DNA of 64,000 nucleotides, from positions 310,001 through 374,000 of the forward strand of contig JAXBDG010000017.1 of assembly GCA_036320915.1 (NCBI GenBank), written 5' to 3'. The notes beneath the pieces are model-generated. The model saw only the letters and a program-made list of their open reading frames with translations, was not told the DNA's origin and searched no databases. The stretch is from Linnemannia elongata. Lineage: Eukaryota; Mortierellomycota; Mortierellomycetes; Mortierellales; Mortierellaceae. Positions 11,896-22,526 of this stretch are shown piece by piece (position 1 is the stretch's first letter; the number at the start of each line of letters is the position of its first letter). The position numbers and the translations under genes are program-made.

Positions 11896-11974
11896 AATTT
11901 TGCCCGGTTGTCCTCCTGGAGTTGTTAACTAGAGAAATAAATCGCAAACAAAAAAAAAATTTTGCCCGGTTGTC
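11896..11974 (+). mobile_element. Very short 3' fragment of a LINE with target duplication
   Basis: A 45-bp piece (11913-11957) ending in a poly(A) tract is flanked by perfect 17-bp direct repeats, AATTTTGCCCGGTTGTC, at 11896-11912 and 11958-11974. The AGAGAAATAAA just before its tail also occurs just before the tail of the LINE fragments at 20442-20815 and 49714-50390. This is what target-primed reverse transcription leaves after extreme 5' truncation. Confidence 0.65.
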
Positions 11975-12009
11975 ATTTTTTTTTTTTTTTTTTTTTTTTT
12001 TTTGTGGGA

Positions 12010-12497
12010 ACCTGACCCCCATGGTGGGCGGGCGAGCCCACCATAATGGTAAAGCTTCCCCCTCTCAGCGCGAGGGTCGTGGGTTCAGACCTACGAAGAC
12101 ACGCTCAATTATGATTTGACGGTATTGCGCTAGCCTCCCTGCAATAGTATAGCTCAGCCACTTCCCTCTCCACAGTTAAATAGTCAGTTGTAGTCATCCT
12201 TAATAAAACGACTTTTCACCTCCTTATTTCCTTTCAGCTAGTCCCTGAGTATCAACATCCTTACCAACATCCTTAAGCTATTGCACTCCCCCTGTCCAGG
12301 AGGCCTGAGATGAAATAATTCTCAGACGCACAAAGTGCATGGACAGAGTGAGTATGCCCACTATATGGCTACGTTAACCTGGTGATGAGCCAGTCTGAAT
12401 GCCGTGTGGAGCCAGCCAAATCGGCGGACCGCTTAGATAAACCTTTCAGTGTTCTAGTACATTCTGTCGGGTAACCGGCTTCCTGCACAAGCATACT
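12010..12497 (+). mobile_element. SINE copy 1, 5' part
   Basis: This is the left part of a poly(A)-tailed short interspersed element whose right part lies at 20300-20425. The first 16 bp (ACCTGACCCCCATGGT, 12010-12025) are the target duplication, repeated at 20426-20441. The head from 12026 is tRNA-like. An anticodon-type hairpin CCCTC-TCAGCGC-GAGGG (12060-12076) is followed by a T-arm-type hairpin CGTGGG-TTCAGA-CCTACG (12078-12095). The body matches the full copy at 50407-50844 on the other strand, apart from about 155 bp (near 12139-12293) missing there. It breaks off at CATACT (12492-12497), where a Crypton has inserted. Confidence 0.8.
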
Positions 12498-13071
12498 GTC
12501 ACAAGGCGACCGAGTAGTCGCCTTGAAAATGTGGGGAACGAAACGATAGAACGAGGGAATGAGGGAACTACGATTTAGATAGCTCGGGAACAATATACAG
12601 TATCGGTATATGCATTTACAATTATAAAGGCTCACATGTTTTTTTGGAGAAATGATTGGCTTCGAGAATTCTGATACGTCGCCAATGGCATTTCTCCCAT
12701 TTGTGTGAGAAATTGAGAAATGACCAAAATACTTCCCAGTATGGCAAAAGCGAGCTCAGGCACCAGACAAGGGCATGCCAGAATTCCTCTTGCCTACCTC
12801 CTATGCCCATTAACAATACCAATACGCCCGCTTCTCTCTTTTCTTTTCTGTGCACTGTACTGTTCACTGTACACTCACTCTCCACCGAACGCAGTACCTA
12901 ATACCTACTCTTTAGCAGCATCAGTCTGTAGCAGCAATAGGCAGCGGCATTGCACTTGCTTTTTTGGCCAATCACTCTTTTACTTCTTAGCCATTTCATT
13001 ATTACCAAAAACAAAACAAAACAAAAAAAAGTATGATACACGATATTTTTATTATCATTGCCAGGTGGGGA

Positions 13072-16000
13072 CTAGCCGGCTTCTCCTCTTGCAGCCTTCT
13101 GGTCTCGGCAATAATTGATCAATTGGTTAACAGTCCATGAATGCACCTTGAACATTACATCGAGCTCCGAAATGGCCCTCTGGATGGAATCCTGTCGATT
13201 AAGGCTGTCATCTGCTGCTCTGAATTGCTCGGCTTGGTATTCGACCTCCTCAACCACTCGCTTTTTGTTGTTAAGTTGTTTCTGGTATTTCCTAGAGATG
13301 CCCAGTGATTTCTTTCCAGCCTTTTGTCGTTCTTGCTCGAACTTTTGATATTCTTCCCAGATAGCAGCCACGTTTCCAAGTCTGTAGTTGACTGAAACTG
13401 TGACGCCTCCAGTCGTTACACTGGTACTGGTAGTGGTGGCGGTCGTAGTAGTCGTAGTTGCAGTTGTCGTCATGGTCATGGATGACTGCTGCACAGGCAT
13501 AGGCACGCCTTGTAGAGGTATCCCCTGAGATTGGGACTGGGACTGAGACTGGGCAACTGGGGCCCATCTCGGAAGCCCCAATACTGTTACCGGTACCGGT
13601 GCTTGCGCAAGTCTTCGAGGATGAGAAGGACCGGGCTGCTCAGAATGAACCTGACAAGCAGTGGACACGGCTAGAGCGGGAGTGGATCCGAATGCGTACT
13701 GACATGAGGGTGCTGGATAAGGTTGTGACGAGAGCGCTGGGTATGATTGCCAGGGAGGGAGAACAGAACCAGAACCAAGGGCGGAGGGGCCGAGTCGGCT
13801 GATCAGATAATCCAACTTGGACTCGACACGGAAAATAGTATCCTTGAAATAGCTCATGCCACAGTCAAAGAGAGTATCCACATACATCATGGCTTGATCC
13901 AGGCGTTCAGCTGCTGTCCTTCGAAGCCCTTGCATCTCGCGCTCCATGTTCTCAAAACTCCCTGGTAGCCTCCCCATTATCTCCCCTTGCCGAACGAGAA
14001 CTCGTTGCTGGTCCTGTAGAACCATCTTCACATTGGGATGCATGTCCACCGGCAGCGCCACATCCTTCGAGCTCAACGCTGCCTCTACCTGCTCCTTAAA
14101 GGCCTGGAAAGCTGCCGTTTTGAACACTCCGAATGCAAGTAGAGGCGACTCCACATCGGTGAATCGGCACAGGTACTCTGCAGCATCCTGAAGGATCACT
14201 CGTCGTAGGCGAAGTAGTGCCTTTAAAAAGCATTGTTTCGCCAGGTCAGATTGTCGAGTGTTGGATGGGACAAAACCTCGGACGTTCGGATCGTACTGCA
14301 GCGGCAAGACATTGCTGAGTTGGGAAGGATCATTGGCGTTCCTCTCCTCCATTTCGTGTATGCACTCCTCTTGCCATTCATCGTACTCAGAGCTGCCTGG
14401 AGGTCCGAATGCGGTTTCGATGAAAGGAAATATTTGTCGTTGCAATTCCAAACTAGGCGAGATTTCGTTCCGCTTGAGATGGAAAGGTACTTGTCCACCC
14501 AGAAATCCAGCCATCTGAACCGCAAAAAGGTAAGAGGGGTCGTCATCGTAGTACTCGTCCAATTTGCTGTTCTGATGTACCCAACGACCTGCCTTCTTGA
14601 TATCCTCTCGCCTGATTCGTAACATCTTGGCCTCGCTTGCACCACTATGGCGGCCGGAATGAGTGATGTGACGGCACGATACGCGCTGACGTTTGAAACA
14701 GTCTCTTGTGGAGTCCGCTTGGCTTTCATATGATAGCTCGTCCTTCACGTTGGGCCAAGTGTGAACGAGCTTTGTACTGATCCAATCGGGATCATCAAAA
14801 TCCGGTGGGTTCTCATGTTTGACCTAAAGTCATATCCACAACGCGCGAATAGAAATGAGGACAAGAGTACTTGTCATAGTCAGACTTTATACATGCACTC
14901 AACACAACACAATACGTAAAAATGAAAAAAGGTAGGCGCTTCAAGCTTACATGGAACAGGTCATAGAAGTAGAACCCAAGCGCTCCAACACTGCAGCGAC
15001 GTACATCAGAATGTCTAGTAGAAACGCCATACAACATCTTGCCTGACGGGTTGGTTTTGCCCTTGTGAAAAGAGGTCATCAAGTAAACCAGGTTTTGAGT
15101 ACCGCCTACAACATTGAAGGCAGGATCCATAAAGATGTCTGAGTAGGAAATCCCTCGAAGGTCCTCGTCTCTCAGGAGCATGGCATGTCTTATCGCTAGC
15201 GAGAGATGTAATCTCATCGCAGGCGATGTTTCCGACACTGGCTGCTGCCATGCGTCTAAAAGACACCTACCAAGGTTACATGGGATACAAAATGTTGTTA
15301 GTTGCACTCAACATATTGCGCTTCCTGTTATTGCTCCTACATAATTTCAATGTTCTCTCTCGCTCGCTCTCGCACACACCTTATATGCTCGTCGATCGTG
15401 TATGTGTTTCTGACTGCACAGGAGGCAGACCAGTTGCGATGGTTGACCAATTCGCCGATCACAAGGTCGTTGTTGTATTTGCGGAGAGTCTCCTTGATCG
15501 CCGTACTCTTTCGTAGATGTGGCGCAGGGTTGGGATTGACGATACGATTACTTTGCCGTGTTTGCAAATGGATGATCGCTTTTAATGCCTGATCCATAGT
15601 CGATTTCTCGCATAGCACCTGCAGGACCTTGGACCCATCCTTCTCCTGCGGGACTTTTTCCAGGACTGGTGATAATATAGACAGACAATAAAGATTAGCA
15701 TATCATCCGCATCCGAACTCCACTGCACAACAATACCTGATACTCTTATTCATTCTATCCATCATTCCTAACAAATCCTGTAAAACTTACTTGTGCGCAG
15801 ATCAACTGGTCGACGATTTGCCTTATTGGTATTGGAATCCGACGCTACCAATGCAAGAGCCACCCTCACGTCTTTGGTGTCGTCAGCCTTGAAGACCTTG
15901 GGAATTTTCCTCTTAAACATGAAGTCCTTAAAAAACACAAGGACTTTCTCCTCGGAGACCTCATATCGGAAGTCTTTCTCGAACACGTACATCCTGTCAC

Positions 16001-17053
16001 AAAAGTCCTATGCGAGACATCATTCACGGATAGGAACCACTATACAACCAATGGGCATGAACAATAGTATTCAGTCATGATCTTTGGATGGGTGATGTTC
16101 TATGCTCTTACCTGGAAGAGTTTGAGATAGACTGAGTATGCCTCCTTAGTATTGCAAGCCAAGTTCTCGTTCTCGAAATTCATGCCCTGAAGGCGGAACA
16201 TCGTCCCTCTCTGGCGCAATTCGTGAGCCGCCGAACTGCTGCCTTGCGAACCTTCACCTCCTACGACAGCGTTGGTGTTGCGACATGTTGATAAAACTTT
16301 CATCAGCGCGGAAAACTCCTCTAGAGTAAAAAAGAACAGAGGCAGAAATGTTAAAGGATAGTCCATCAGAAAAGGCAGAAAAGGCAGAGAAAAGTATAAC
16401 TGTACAATACTACTACTAGTTTGGTTTAAACACATACGTTCTACCCGGGCGTTTAAACTCTGTCTCGGACGCCCTCGCGTTCTTTTTGGTGTCCGAGCTT
16501 GTAGACTCTGGTTCAACTCCGCTTCGGATGCCGATCCATCCGAAACGGCTTCTTCAAAAGTCGTTGCTGAAGCTAAGGTGTAGCACATAAGCGGGGGAGA
16601 GAGTGGACTCTAAATAAGGACTCTTTTCATCAAACGCCAACATCGACAATAAATCGGCGGTATCAAGCTAATACCTGTTATCCTGCGCTTGCGCTTCACT
16701 GAGTCCCCTGCTGCTGCTGCGACTGTGGACTGTACTGAGGAAGATGTGCAGTGCACTTGACTAAGTGGTTGTGGCTGCTGAGCTGGTGTACGCTTTGTAT
16801 GGTATAGTTGCTGCAATAGTGCTACTGCTTCCTGTACCTGTCGAACAGGCTCTTCCCGAGGTAGTTGTGTTTGCCTTTCCTGTGATTGTTGAAATAGTGC
16901 TAATGCTTCCTGCAATTGCTGAGCAGGCACAGGATCTTCTTGTGGTTGTCGAGTTATCGTTTCCTGCGGTAGTTGTATTAGCGCTTCTTGTGGTTGTGGT
17001 TGTTGAGATGTTGTTTGTCGTTTACGCGCGACTGAATTGTTTGCTGTCTTCAT
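13072..17053 (-). CDS. Crypton tyrosine recombinase (Ndc10-like domain, GCR1-like C-terminus)
   Basis: Seven exons (17053-16675, 16572-16438, 16320-16112, 16007-15791, 15665-15380, 15266-14951, 14823-13072) close in phase and give 1097 residues. After a Gln-rich N-terminus, a block that resembles the fungal NDC10_II/Crypton recombinase domain spans about residues 330-680. Candidate catalytic residues are Arg441 (MLLRDEDLR), Lys477 or Lys479 (HKGKTN), His569 and Arg572 (THSGRHSGA), Trp595 or His597 (GRWVH), and Tyr605 or Tyr606 (LDEYYDDDP). A Pro/Gln/Thr-rich stretch leads to a basic C-terminal segment (IWEEYQKFEQERQKAGKKS) that looks like a GCR1_C DNA-binding domain. The enzyme would cut and join DNA through a 3'-phosphotyrosine to move its element. 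No stop or frameshift is seen, so it may be active. Confidence 0.85.
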
Positions 17054-17100
17054 TTTTGTGTTGATTGATTCACAAATGAGTAACAAGCAACGGCATTGGC

Positions 17101-17104
17101 CTAG

Positions 17105-17139
<35 letters not shown>

Positions 17140-17151
17140 GCTGTTGTTGTT
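17101..17151. repeat. (TTG)n trinucleotide repeat
   Basis: A run of TTG triplets lies just upstream of the Crypton recombinase start, on the Crypton backbone. It is a simple repeat and probably polymorphic. Confidence 0.8.
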
Positions 17152-17496
17152 GGCGTTATTGTGTGTCAAGTATGTATGAGATAGAGATAGAGACAGAACA
17201 GAGGGAGCAAAGAGAAGGGACGAATGGAGGTTGTGTGAGCTTGCCAATGCGCAATGCGAGCATGTTGTGAATAAAAAAAAAAGCATCCGTATGACCCCCT
17301 CAATTGTAGCCTTGAAAACAGGGGAACGTTGACTCCCTCCCTCTAAATGCATATTCACCAGCCAATCAGATCTCTACAGCTGTGTATACCTTGGTATGGG
17401 TTGAGAAATGATCAAGCTTCATATGGAGGAAATAACCCATACCACAGGTATTGGGTTGAGAAATTTCTCAGTGTGACTGAGAAATTGACACACATA

Positions 17497-17604
17497 CAGT
17501 CGATTCGAGTTTTTGTCATTTTTTTGCCTTTTTGTCAAGAATATAAGGATCCGTGCAATGTCATTTGTCAATACCCTGTTTAATTTAAATCTTTTTATTC
17601 TATC
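17497..17604 (+). repeat. Left terminal inverted repeat of the pogo element
   Basis: 108 bp, identical to the reverse complement of 19993-20100. It is preceded by TA and starts CAGTCGATTCGAG. Confidence 0.95.
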
Positions 17605-17788
17605 CGATGTCTTCAGTCAGCTGACTACGGAGTGAACCCGCGTATTTGACATCACACCTCGTAATCTTGCAACATAACAGCATGGGAATGACATATCTTT
17701 CCTACTGTAGATAGCCTTTTGCACATCTTTCATCAATATCCCAGAAACAAAGACATCTCTGCTTCCTTACCATCTCTTTTCATTCATC

Positions 17789-19975
17789 ATGGAACACCTC
17801 AAACTTCTAACACCAAAGGAAGATGTACAAGACAGCAAAGGGCGACTCAGTTTGGAAGAGAGACGGGAGCGCCTTCAACAATGGCTTGCGCACCGTGATA
17901 TCGTCCGAGCTACAACTGGATCCGATCCCAATAAGGCATCATACGAGCGACACCATGGCTGGTCCCCTCATACCATCGATCGACTCATGAAGGATAAGGA
18001 GAGACTCGAGGCGATAAGACCCAACCAAGCCAATAGATGCCGCATTGACAAGCGTCCTTACCATGCTGTTGAGGCTGTATTGATTGATATGGTGGATGAC
18101 ATACGATCTCGTCAATTGTCAGTCGACACTGTCCTCTTAAGAGCGCTGGCGCATGATGTTTACACGATCCTGTGGAATCGGATGGGCTTTATGCCTTTTC
18201 CTCGTCCAGACTTTGGCAGTTCCTGGGTGGAGGGTTTTAAGAAGGCCTGGGGTTTGGATTACCATAGGATGCAGGGCGAGGCGGGTTCGGTGGATATGGA
18301 TGTGATCGCTGCCGGTGTTGATCGAGTCAAGGCCATCGCTGCCGAGTATTCACTGGACGATATTTACAATGCAGATGAGACTGGTCTTTTTCTGCAAACA
18401 ATGTCTCCATGGACGCTTGACTTTGATCGCCAACCCGGAACCAAGTCCGTTTCAACACGGGTCTCTATCTTATTTTGTGTGAATGCAACTGGCACAGATA
18501 AGAGGAAGCCGTTTGTTCTGAGTATGCATTCTTAAGGGATTTTGCTATTATAAACAAGATGGTTATAGTACCATTTGATACCAAGGTTCTAATTAATTAT
18601 TATTATTATTTTTTTAGGCCAGACTCTCCCACGTGGGTTCAAGACTGGAGCAGGCGCTCGTCTACGGGGTCAGGTCGACGTGTTGCCTTGGGTTCCAGGC
18701 CAAGATAATCAGGACGGATGGGGCAGCTGCTGGAAAGAGGATGACAAAGACAGGACCAGGAAGTCGAGGATGGTGCGCCCGGATTACATGACCGCAGGTG
18801 CTTTTTTGGCATGGCTGAAGCATACACAGCATGTCGTTGAAACGGAAACACCTGGCAGAAGGATCCTGTTGTTGGTTGACAACTATAGATCGCATACAGC
18901 AGCAATGCGATTTCCTCTGGACTTTCCTAATATTAGAGTCGAGGCATTGCCGGCCAACTCTACATCCGTTACTCAGCCGTTGGACGCTGGGATCATTGCG
19001 GTTTTTAAGCGGCGTTACCGTCACCATGTCGTCAGGCGCGCCTATGAAAATAGCTTGCTTGCAGAAGCTAGTGCTGATACAGGAAGTTCCTCAAGGGCGG
19101 TCAGGGTGTCTATGGCCAGGATCTCCAACTTTGAGGGTTGGCAGCTTGCCGCACAAGCCTGGAGCGAGGTTACGCCGAGGACCATCAGAGATTGCTTTGC
19201 ACATGTCCCTATACTGAGCGATAACCAGAGAGAGAAGCTGAGGGCGGGCAACGGAGTCGATCCAGATGTGCAGGAAGCCATTACGGATACGCGCGAGGAT
19301 ATTGCTGACCGAGCCTCAATGATGGACAGTAATCCAAGGATGGCTGTAGCGCTGCGCTTCCCTGACATATTTGAACCAGCAATCAATCAACCAACCAAGG
19401 CCAGCAACTGTATCCCAGCAACACATCCCGACAACACAAGGGACTACTACTCAAGGCTCAGTACGCTTCTGGATGGGTCGGCTCTTGTCAATGATATTAT
19501 CTATCAGCGAATGCAGGAACCTGAGTTTATGGAGTGCTTTAATGTGGATCCTAGAATGGTGTCGTTGGACGAGTTATTTACTAATGAGAATGACACGGAT
19601 GATGACGACTATGAGGATCCAATCATGGATGCGGATGATCTGTATGCTTCCGACAGCACAGATCAGTCGTTGCTGGAGTATGAGAAGAGTGGGACTTGGA
19701 GCGAGGGGATAGGCGTGGACGAGCGTATTGATATTTTACACCGGGCGGCTGAAGTTCTTCAGGATTACGAGTACAGCGATCTGCGACGCGACCTGGATGC
19801 TGCTGCAGCGAAACTAGTCACGCCTGCAGAGGGATTTGCGGAGCCAGGATTCGTGAGGAACTACAACAAAAGAGAGCGCGAGAGGATGGAGGAAGAGCGG
19901 TTGCTTGAGGAGGAGGATGCTAGAATCAAGAAGAAATACCCCCAAACACACTTTCCGTTACGCAGGTTCACATAG
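17789..19975 (+). CDS. pogo-type transposase with CENP-B-like DNA-binding region and DDE_1 domain
   Basis: Exons 17789-18521 and 18618-19975 (96-bp intron, phase 1) give 696 residues. The N-terminal part (about 15-165) is helical and basic, and fits the paired helix-turn-helix plus Tc5-type DNA-binding region of pogo transposases (LSLEERRERLQQW, SYERHHGWSPHTIDRL, SSWVEGFKKAWGL). The DDE_1 catalytic residues are all visible: Asp196 in YNADETGLF, Asp332 in LLLVDNYRSH and Asp367 in TQPLDAGII, a DD34D spacing. The acidic C-terminus (NENDTDDDDYEDP) is followed by a basic coiled stretch (NKRERERMEEERLLEEED). It would bind the inverted repeats, cut out the element and insert it at TA. No damage is seen. 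Confidence 0.93.
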
Positions 19976-19992
19976 TCAGCTGACTCAAAAAA

Positions 19993-20100
19993 GATAGAAT
20001 AAAAAGATTTAAATTAAACAGGGTATTGACAAATGACATTGCACGGATCCTTATATTCTTGACAAAAAGGCAAAAAAATGACAAAAACTCGAATCGACTG
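19993..20100 (-). repeat. Right terminal inverted repeat of the pogo element
   Basis: 108 bp, identical to the reverse complement of 17497-17604 and followed by TA. The repeat begins 17 bp after the transposase stop codon. Confidence 0.95.
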
Positions 20101-20299
20101 TACATGTACTTTAATAAAGTGAGTCAACTTCAACTAAGGGACTAACTATGGAAGGTGAATACTATTTGTACTGTTGTAAAGGTTTCTAGAGCTTTCTGTT
20201 AATGGTTGATTAGTAAGCACGGAAGGATCTCGAATATTGCTGGCGGTGAGAAGGATTGGTGGCGTCAGGTTGTCGTCATCTCAGAGTGAAACTCTGACA

Positions 20300-20441
20300 C
20301 ATACTAATATGCTTCTGTGCAAAGTACGCGCACCTAGTTTAGACTTAGATAACAAATATCGTGTACTGCACAAGATAGGCCAATTGTCAGAGGCAATTCT
20401 AGGAATAAAAAAAAAAAAAAAAAAAACCTGACCCCCATGGT
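20300..20441 (+). mobile_element. SINE copy 1, 3' part with poly(A) tail and target duplication
   Basis: This is the right part of the SINE cut by the Crypton. From CATACTAATATGCTTCTG onward it matches the 3' half of the full copy at 50407-50844 (reverse strand), including ACAAATATCGTGTACTGCAC and GGCAATTCTAGGAATAAA. It ends in a poly(A) tail (to 20425). The tail is followed by ACCTGACCCCCATGGT (20426-20441), the second copy of the 16-bp target duplication found at 12010-12025. Confidence 0.85.
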
Positions 20442-20815
20442 TACATCACGCGCGATGGTTTCTGCCCGTTTGGCGCTTCGCTAGCCACACATGAGGATCG
20501 GACATGCTCTGGAGCGACCAAGAATCCACGAGCAGCTGATGAACGGCTGTTGGAGAGCTTGTTGGGAAGGAGGAAATTGTCATTGAGGGAGAGGATGGGA
20601 GGAATCCCCTTCATTCGTATGTAGTTTTATTTTCTTCCGTTATTGCTGTGAAGAGCAGCGACAATTGTTGCGCAGAGCCAGGTCCCGGACCGGACTGTGA
20701 CTGACGGATGGTGCATTGAAGAGTTTGGTCTGTAGTCCCCTCTACTTCCAAATGCATCCTTTGTTCCATTTGTCAGAGAAATAAACTTGTGTGCAAAAAA
20801 AAAAAAAAAAAAATG
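20442..20815 (+). mobile_element. 5'-truncated LINE (non-LTR retrotransposon) 3' end, copy A
   Basis: From TTACATCAC to the poly(A) tract near 20796-20814 the sequence matches, in inverted orientation, the segment 49714 to about 50087. Shared blocks include GGCGCTTCGCTAGCCACACA, TGAGGATCGGA and AGAGAAATAAA before the tail. The fragment covers only the 3' untranslated region and perhaps the last codons. It was the insertion target of the SINE. Confidence 0.7.
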
Positions 20816-21307
20816 GTGCTGACTGGATTTCTAGTTTCATTTTAACTTCTTTTAAGCTGAAAAGACCAGCAACATAGAGTCAAGTTCCGGACTGGACTGT
20901 AACTGATGAGTGTATGTTTGAGACAGAAATAGAAAGCGCGCCACAGCTGTCGTTTTTCTTGCTGAAACAACTTTGCCTCATTTCCCCACGTTGTTCCTGG
21001 GCAACCAATCATGGACCATCATTTACTCACTCGCATAAAGAAAAAAAAGTGGAGAGGTAAAAGCAGCTTACGGTTGATAGCAATGTTTTACTCTGAAAGA
21101 CAACTATGGTACAGAGCGAAGGCTGGGATGTTGTTTCTGTGTGGATGAAAACACGCTGTTTTGGATTTTCGTGAGCGAGTGAGTTTCCAAAGTTGTTTCA
21201 TCTTTCCATTTCTTAGTATCGACCGATCGGTGTGCGTTCCTGAGCGTTTGATTTTTGATGTTTGATGTTTGATTTCCAGTCAGCCAGCAACACTAGCAGT
21301 GTCAGCA

Positions 21308-21345
<38 letters not shown>

Positions 21346-22526
21346 TCCTTCTCAGTCGCTTGGGAGCAAATGAAGCCACTCAAAATAAATGCAATGTTGC
21401 AAAATCATCATCGACTCACTATTATATTGAAAAAAAAAAGTGGTCCGATCCATACACTGTTGCAAACAGGCAGTCGGTCACAAAATTAAATGTTCGCAGG
21501 GGATTTGAACCATTTCTGCATGCTGTGCGCCATGGTCACAGCGGTCTTTTTACGCGACAAACGTTACGAAATCACGTGTTATCACTGCCGTTCTTGCGTT
21601 TACTCACGAAACTGAGCTTAGGAAATCTGAATCTGAAGAGCAGACGTGCGTCCGACCGATATTGATTGAGATAATCCCAAAAAAATACCCGTTTGACCGC
21701 TGGTGATGAGGCCGACGTCATATGCATGTCTGCTCAACGGTAACATTTTCTACATTCCGAATGGTATCGAAAGGTCCTAATTTGAGATCGATTGAACGTA
21801 AACTACCAGTCTTAAGGCTGGCCATTTTTTGTGTGGAAATTTCTCGCATTCTTATTCAACTATAAAAGTGTTAGAAATACGTTTTTATATGATGTGCAAG
21901 GAGAAAAGATGTAGGCGAACGCAACTGGCCTCCTGGGTGAAATTAAACATGTAGGCATTGAACAATGTGGCGTTGAGCTAACTTGAGTAGTATCGTTGCT
22001 ATCTCTTTAAAGTTATGACCTGGCCCTGTGGACTAACAAAACCTCTATCTAGGAGTTCCAGATAAAATGTTCAACTACTACGCCTGCTACTCAATATTGC
22101 ACACGGCTGGTGGCAGATCATTAGAGCGTCTTCGGACTGTGAAACCTGGGCTCCCCGTTCCCATGCTTTCCCGTGTGAAATCTTACAGTGCATATTGATT
22201 GTCTGCCTTGAGAAGCATTGACCTGGGGCGCAGGTGATAATATTGAGTTCGGGATCCAATTTAATCACCACTGGTATCCGCGCCTCCGTTCCCACACTAG
22301 ATATATTTAGCTGCTTCCTTTCCTAAGCCTGGTTCCCTCATTACACTCCCTGCCTTTCCGAGCCACCTTTTGTTCGTCTTACAACATCGTCATCCTTCAG
22401 GCGATCACTTTTTTCATCTTTCACTCTCGTTTCTTTTTGCTCTACCTCTCCCACTGTACCCTTTATTCCACCTTTTCGCCCTTCTCACACTCCGCCATTT
22501 AAGGCCATTTCTCTCACCCAATTAAC
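20816..22526. other. Intergenic region with transposon debris
   Basis: No gene is supported. Around 20866-20905 a weak repeat of the LINE 3' region occurs (AAGTTCCGGACTGGACTGTA compared with 20684-20703). A poly(T) run of about 36 bp lies at 21309-21344. The last 250 bp are CT-rich (TCATCTTTCACTCTCGTTTC), as expected for the leader of the F-box gene at 22527. Confidence 0.45.

Larger units (their letters stand above)
17497..20100. mobile_element. Intact pogo/Tigger-type DNA transposon
   Basis: The element is 2604 bp with perfect 108-bp terminal inverted repeats (17497-17604 and 19993-20100, tips CAGTCGATTCGAG). It is flanked by a TA duplication (17495-17496 and 20101-20102), the target of the Tc1/mariner/pogo superfamily. 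After about 10 unmatched bases the inverted identity resumes at AGTCAGCTGACTA. It contains one complete transposase gene. The perfect repeats and open gene point to recent activity. It sits inside the non-coding left-hand arm of the Crypton, upstream of the recombinase gene. Confidence 0.93.
12498..20305. mobile_element. Crypton (tyrosine-recombinase DNA transposon), interrupted by a pogo element
   Basis: The SINE is split exactly here: its 5' part ends in CATACT (12492-12497) and its 3' part resumes with CATACT (20300-20305). The full copy at 50.4-50.8 kb has the two parts joined. Short 4-6 bp direct repeats without long inverted repeats are the mark of Cryptons, which insert by recombination of a circle. 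Both tips carry hairpins: CAAGGCGAC/GTCGCCTTG (12502-12525) on the left and TCAGAGT/ACTCTGA (20281-20297) on the right. The outermost bases are TGTCA and TGACA. Without the nested pogo transposon (17497-20100) the element is about 5.2 kb and carries one intact recombinase gene on the minus strand. Confidence 0.8.

Noticed and set aside
12026..12100. Possible third tRNA gene
   Set aside because: The hairpins are tRNA-like, but there is no matching acceptor stem, the loop lacks U33, and the same sequence heads a repeated poly(A)-tailed element, so it is a SINE head.
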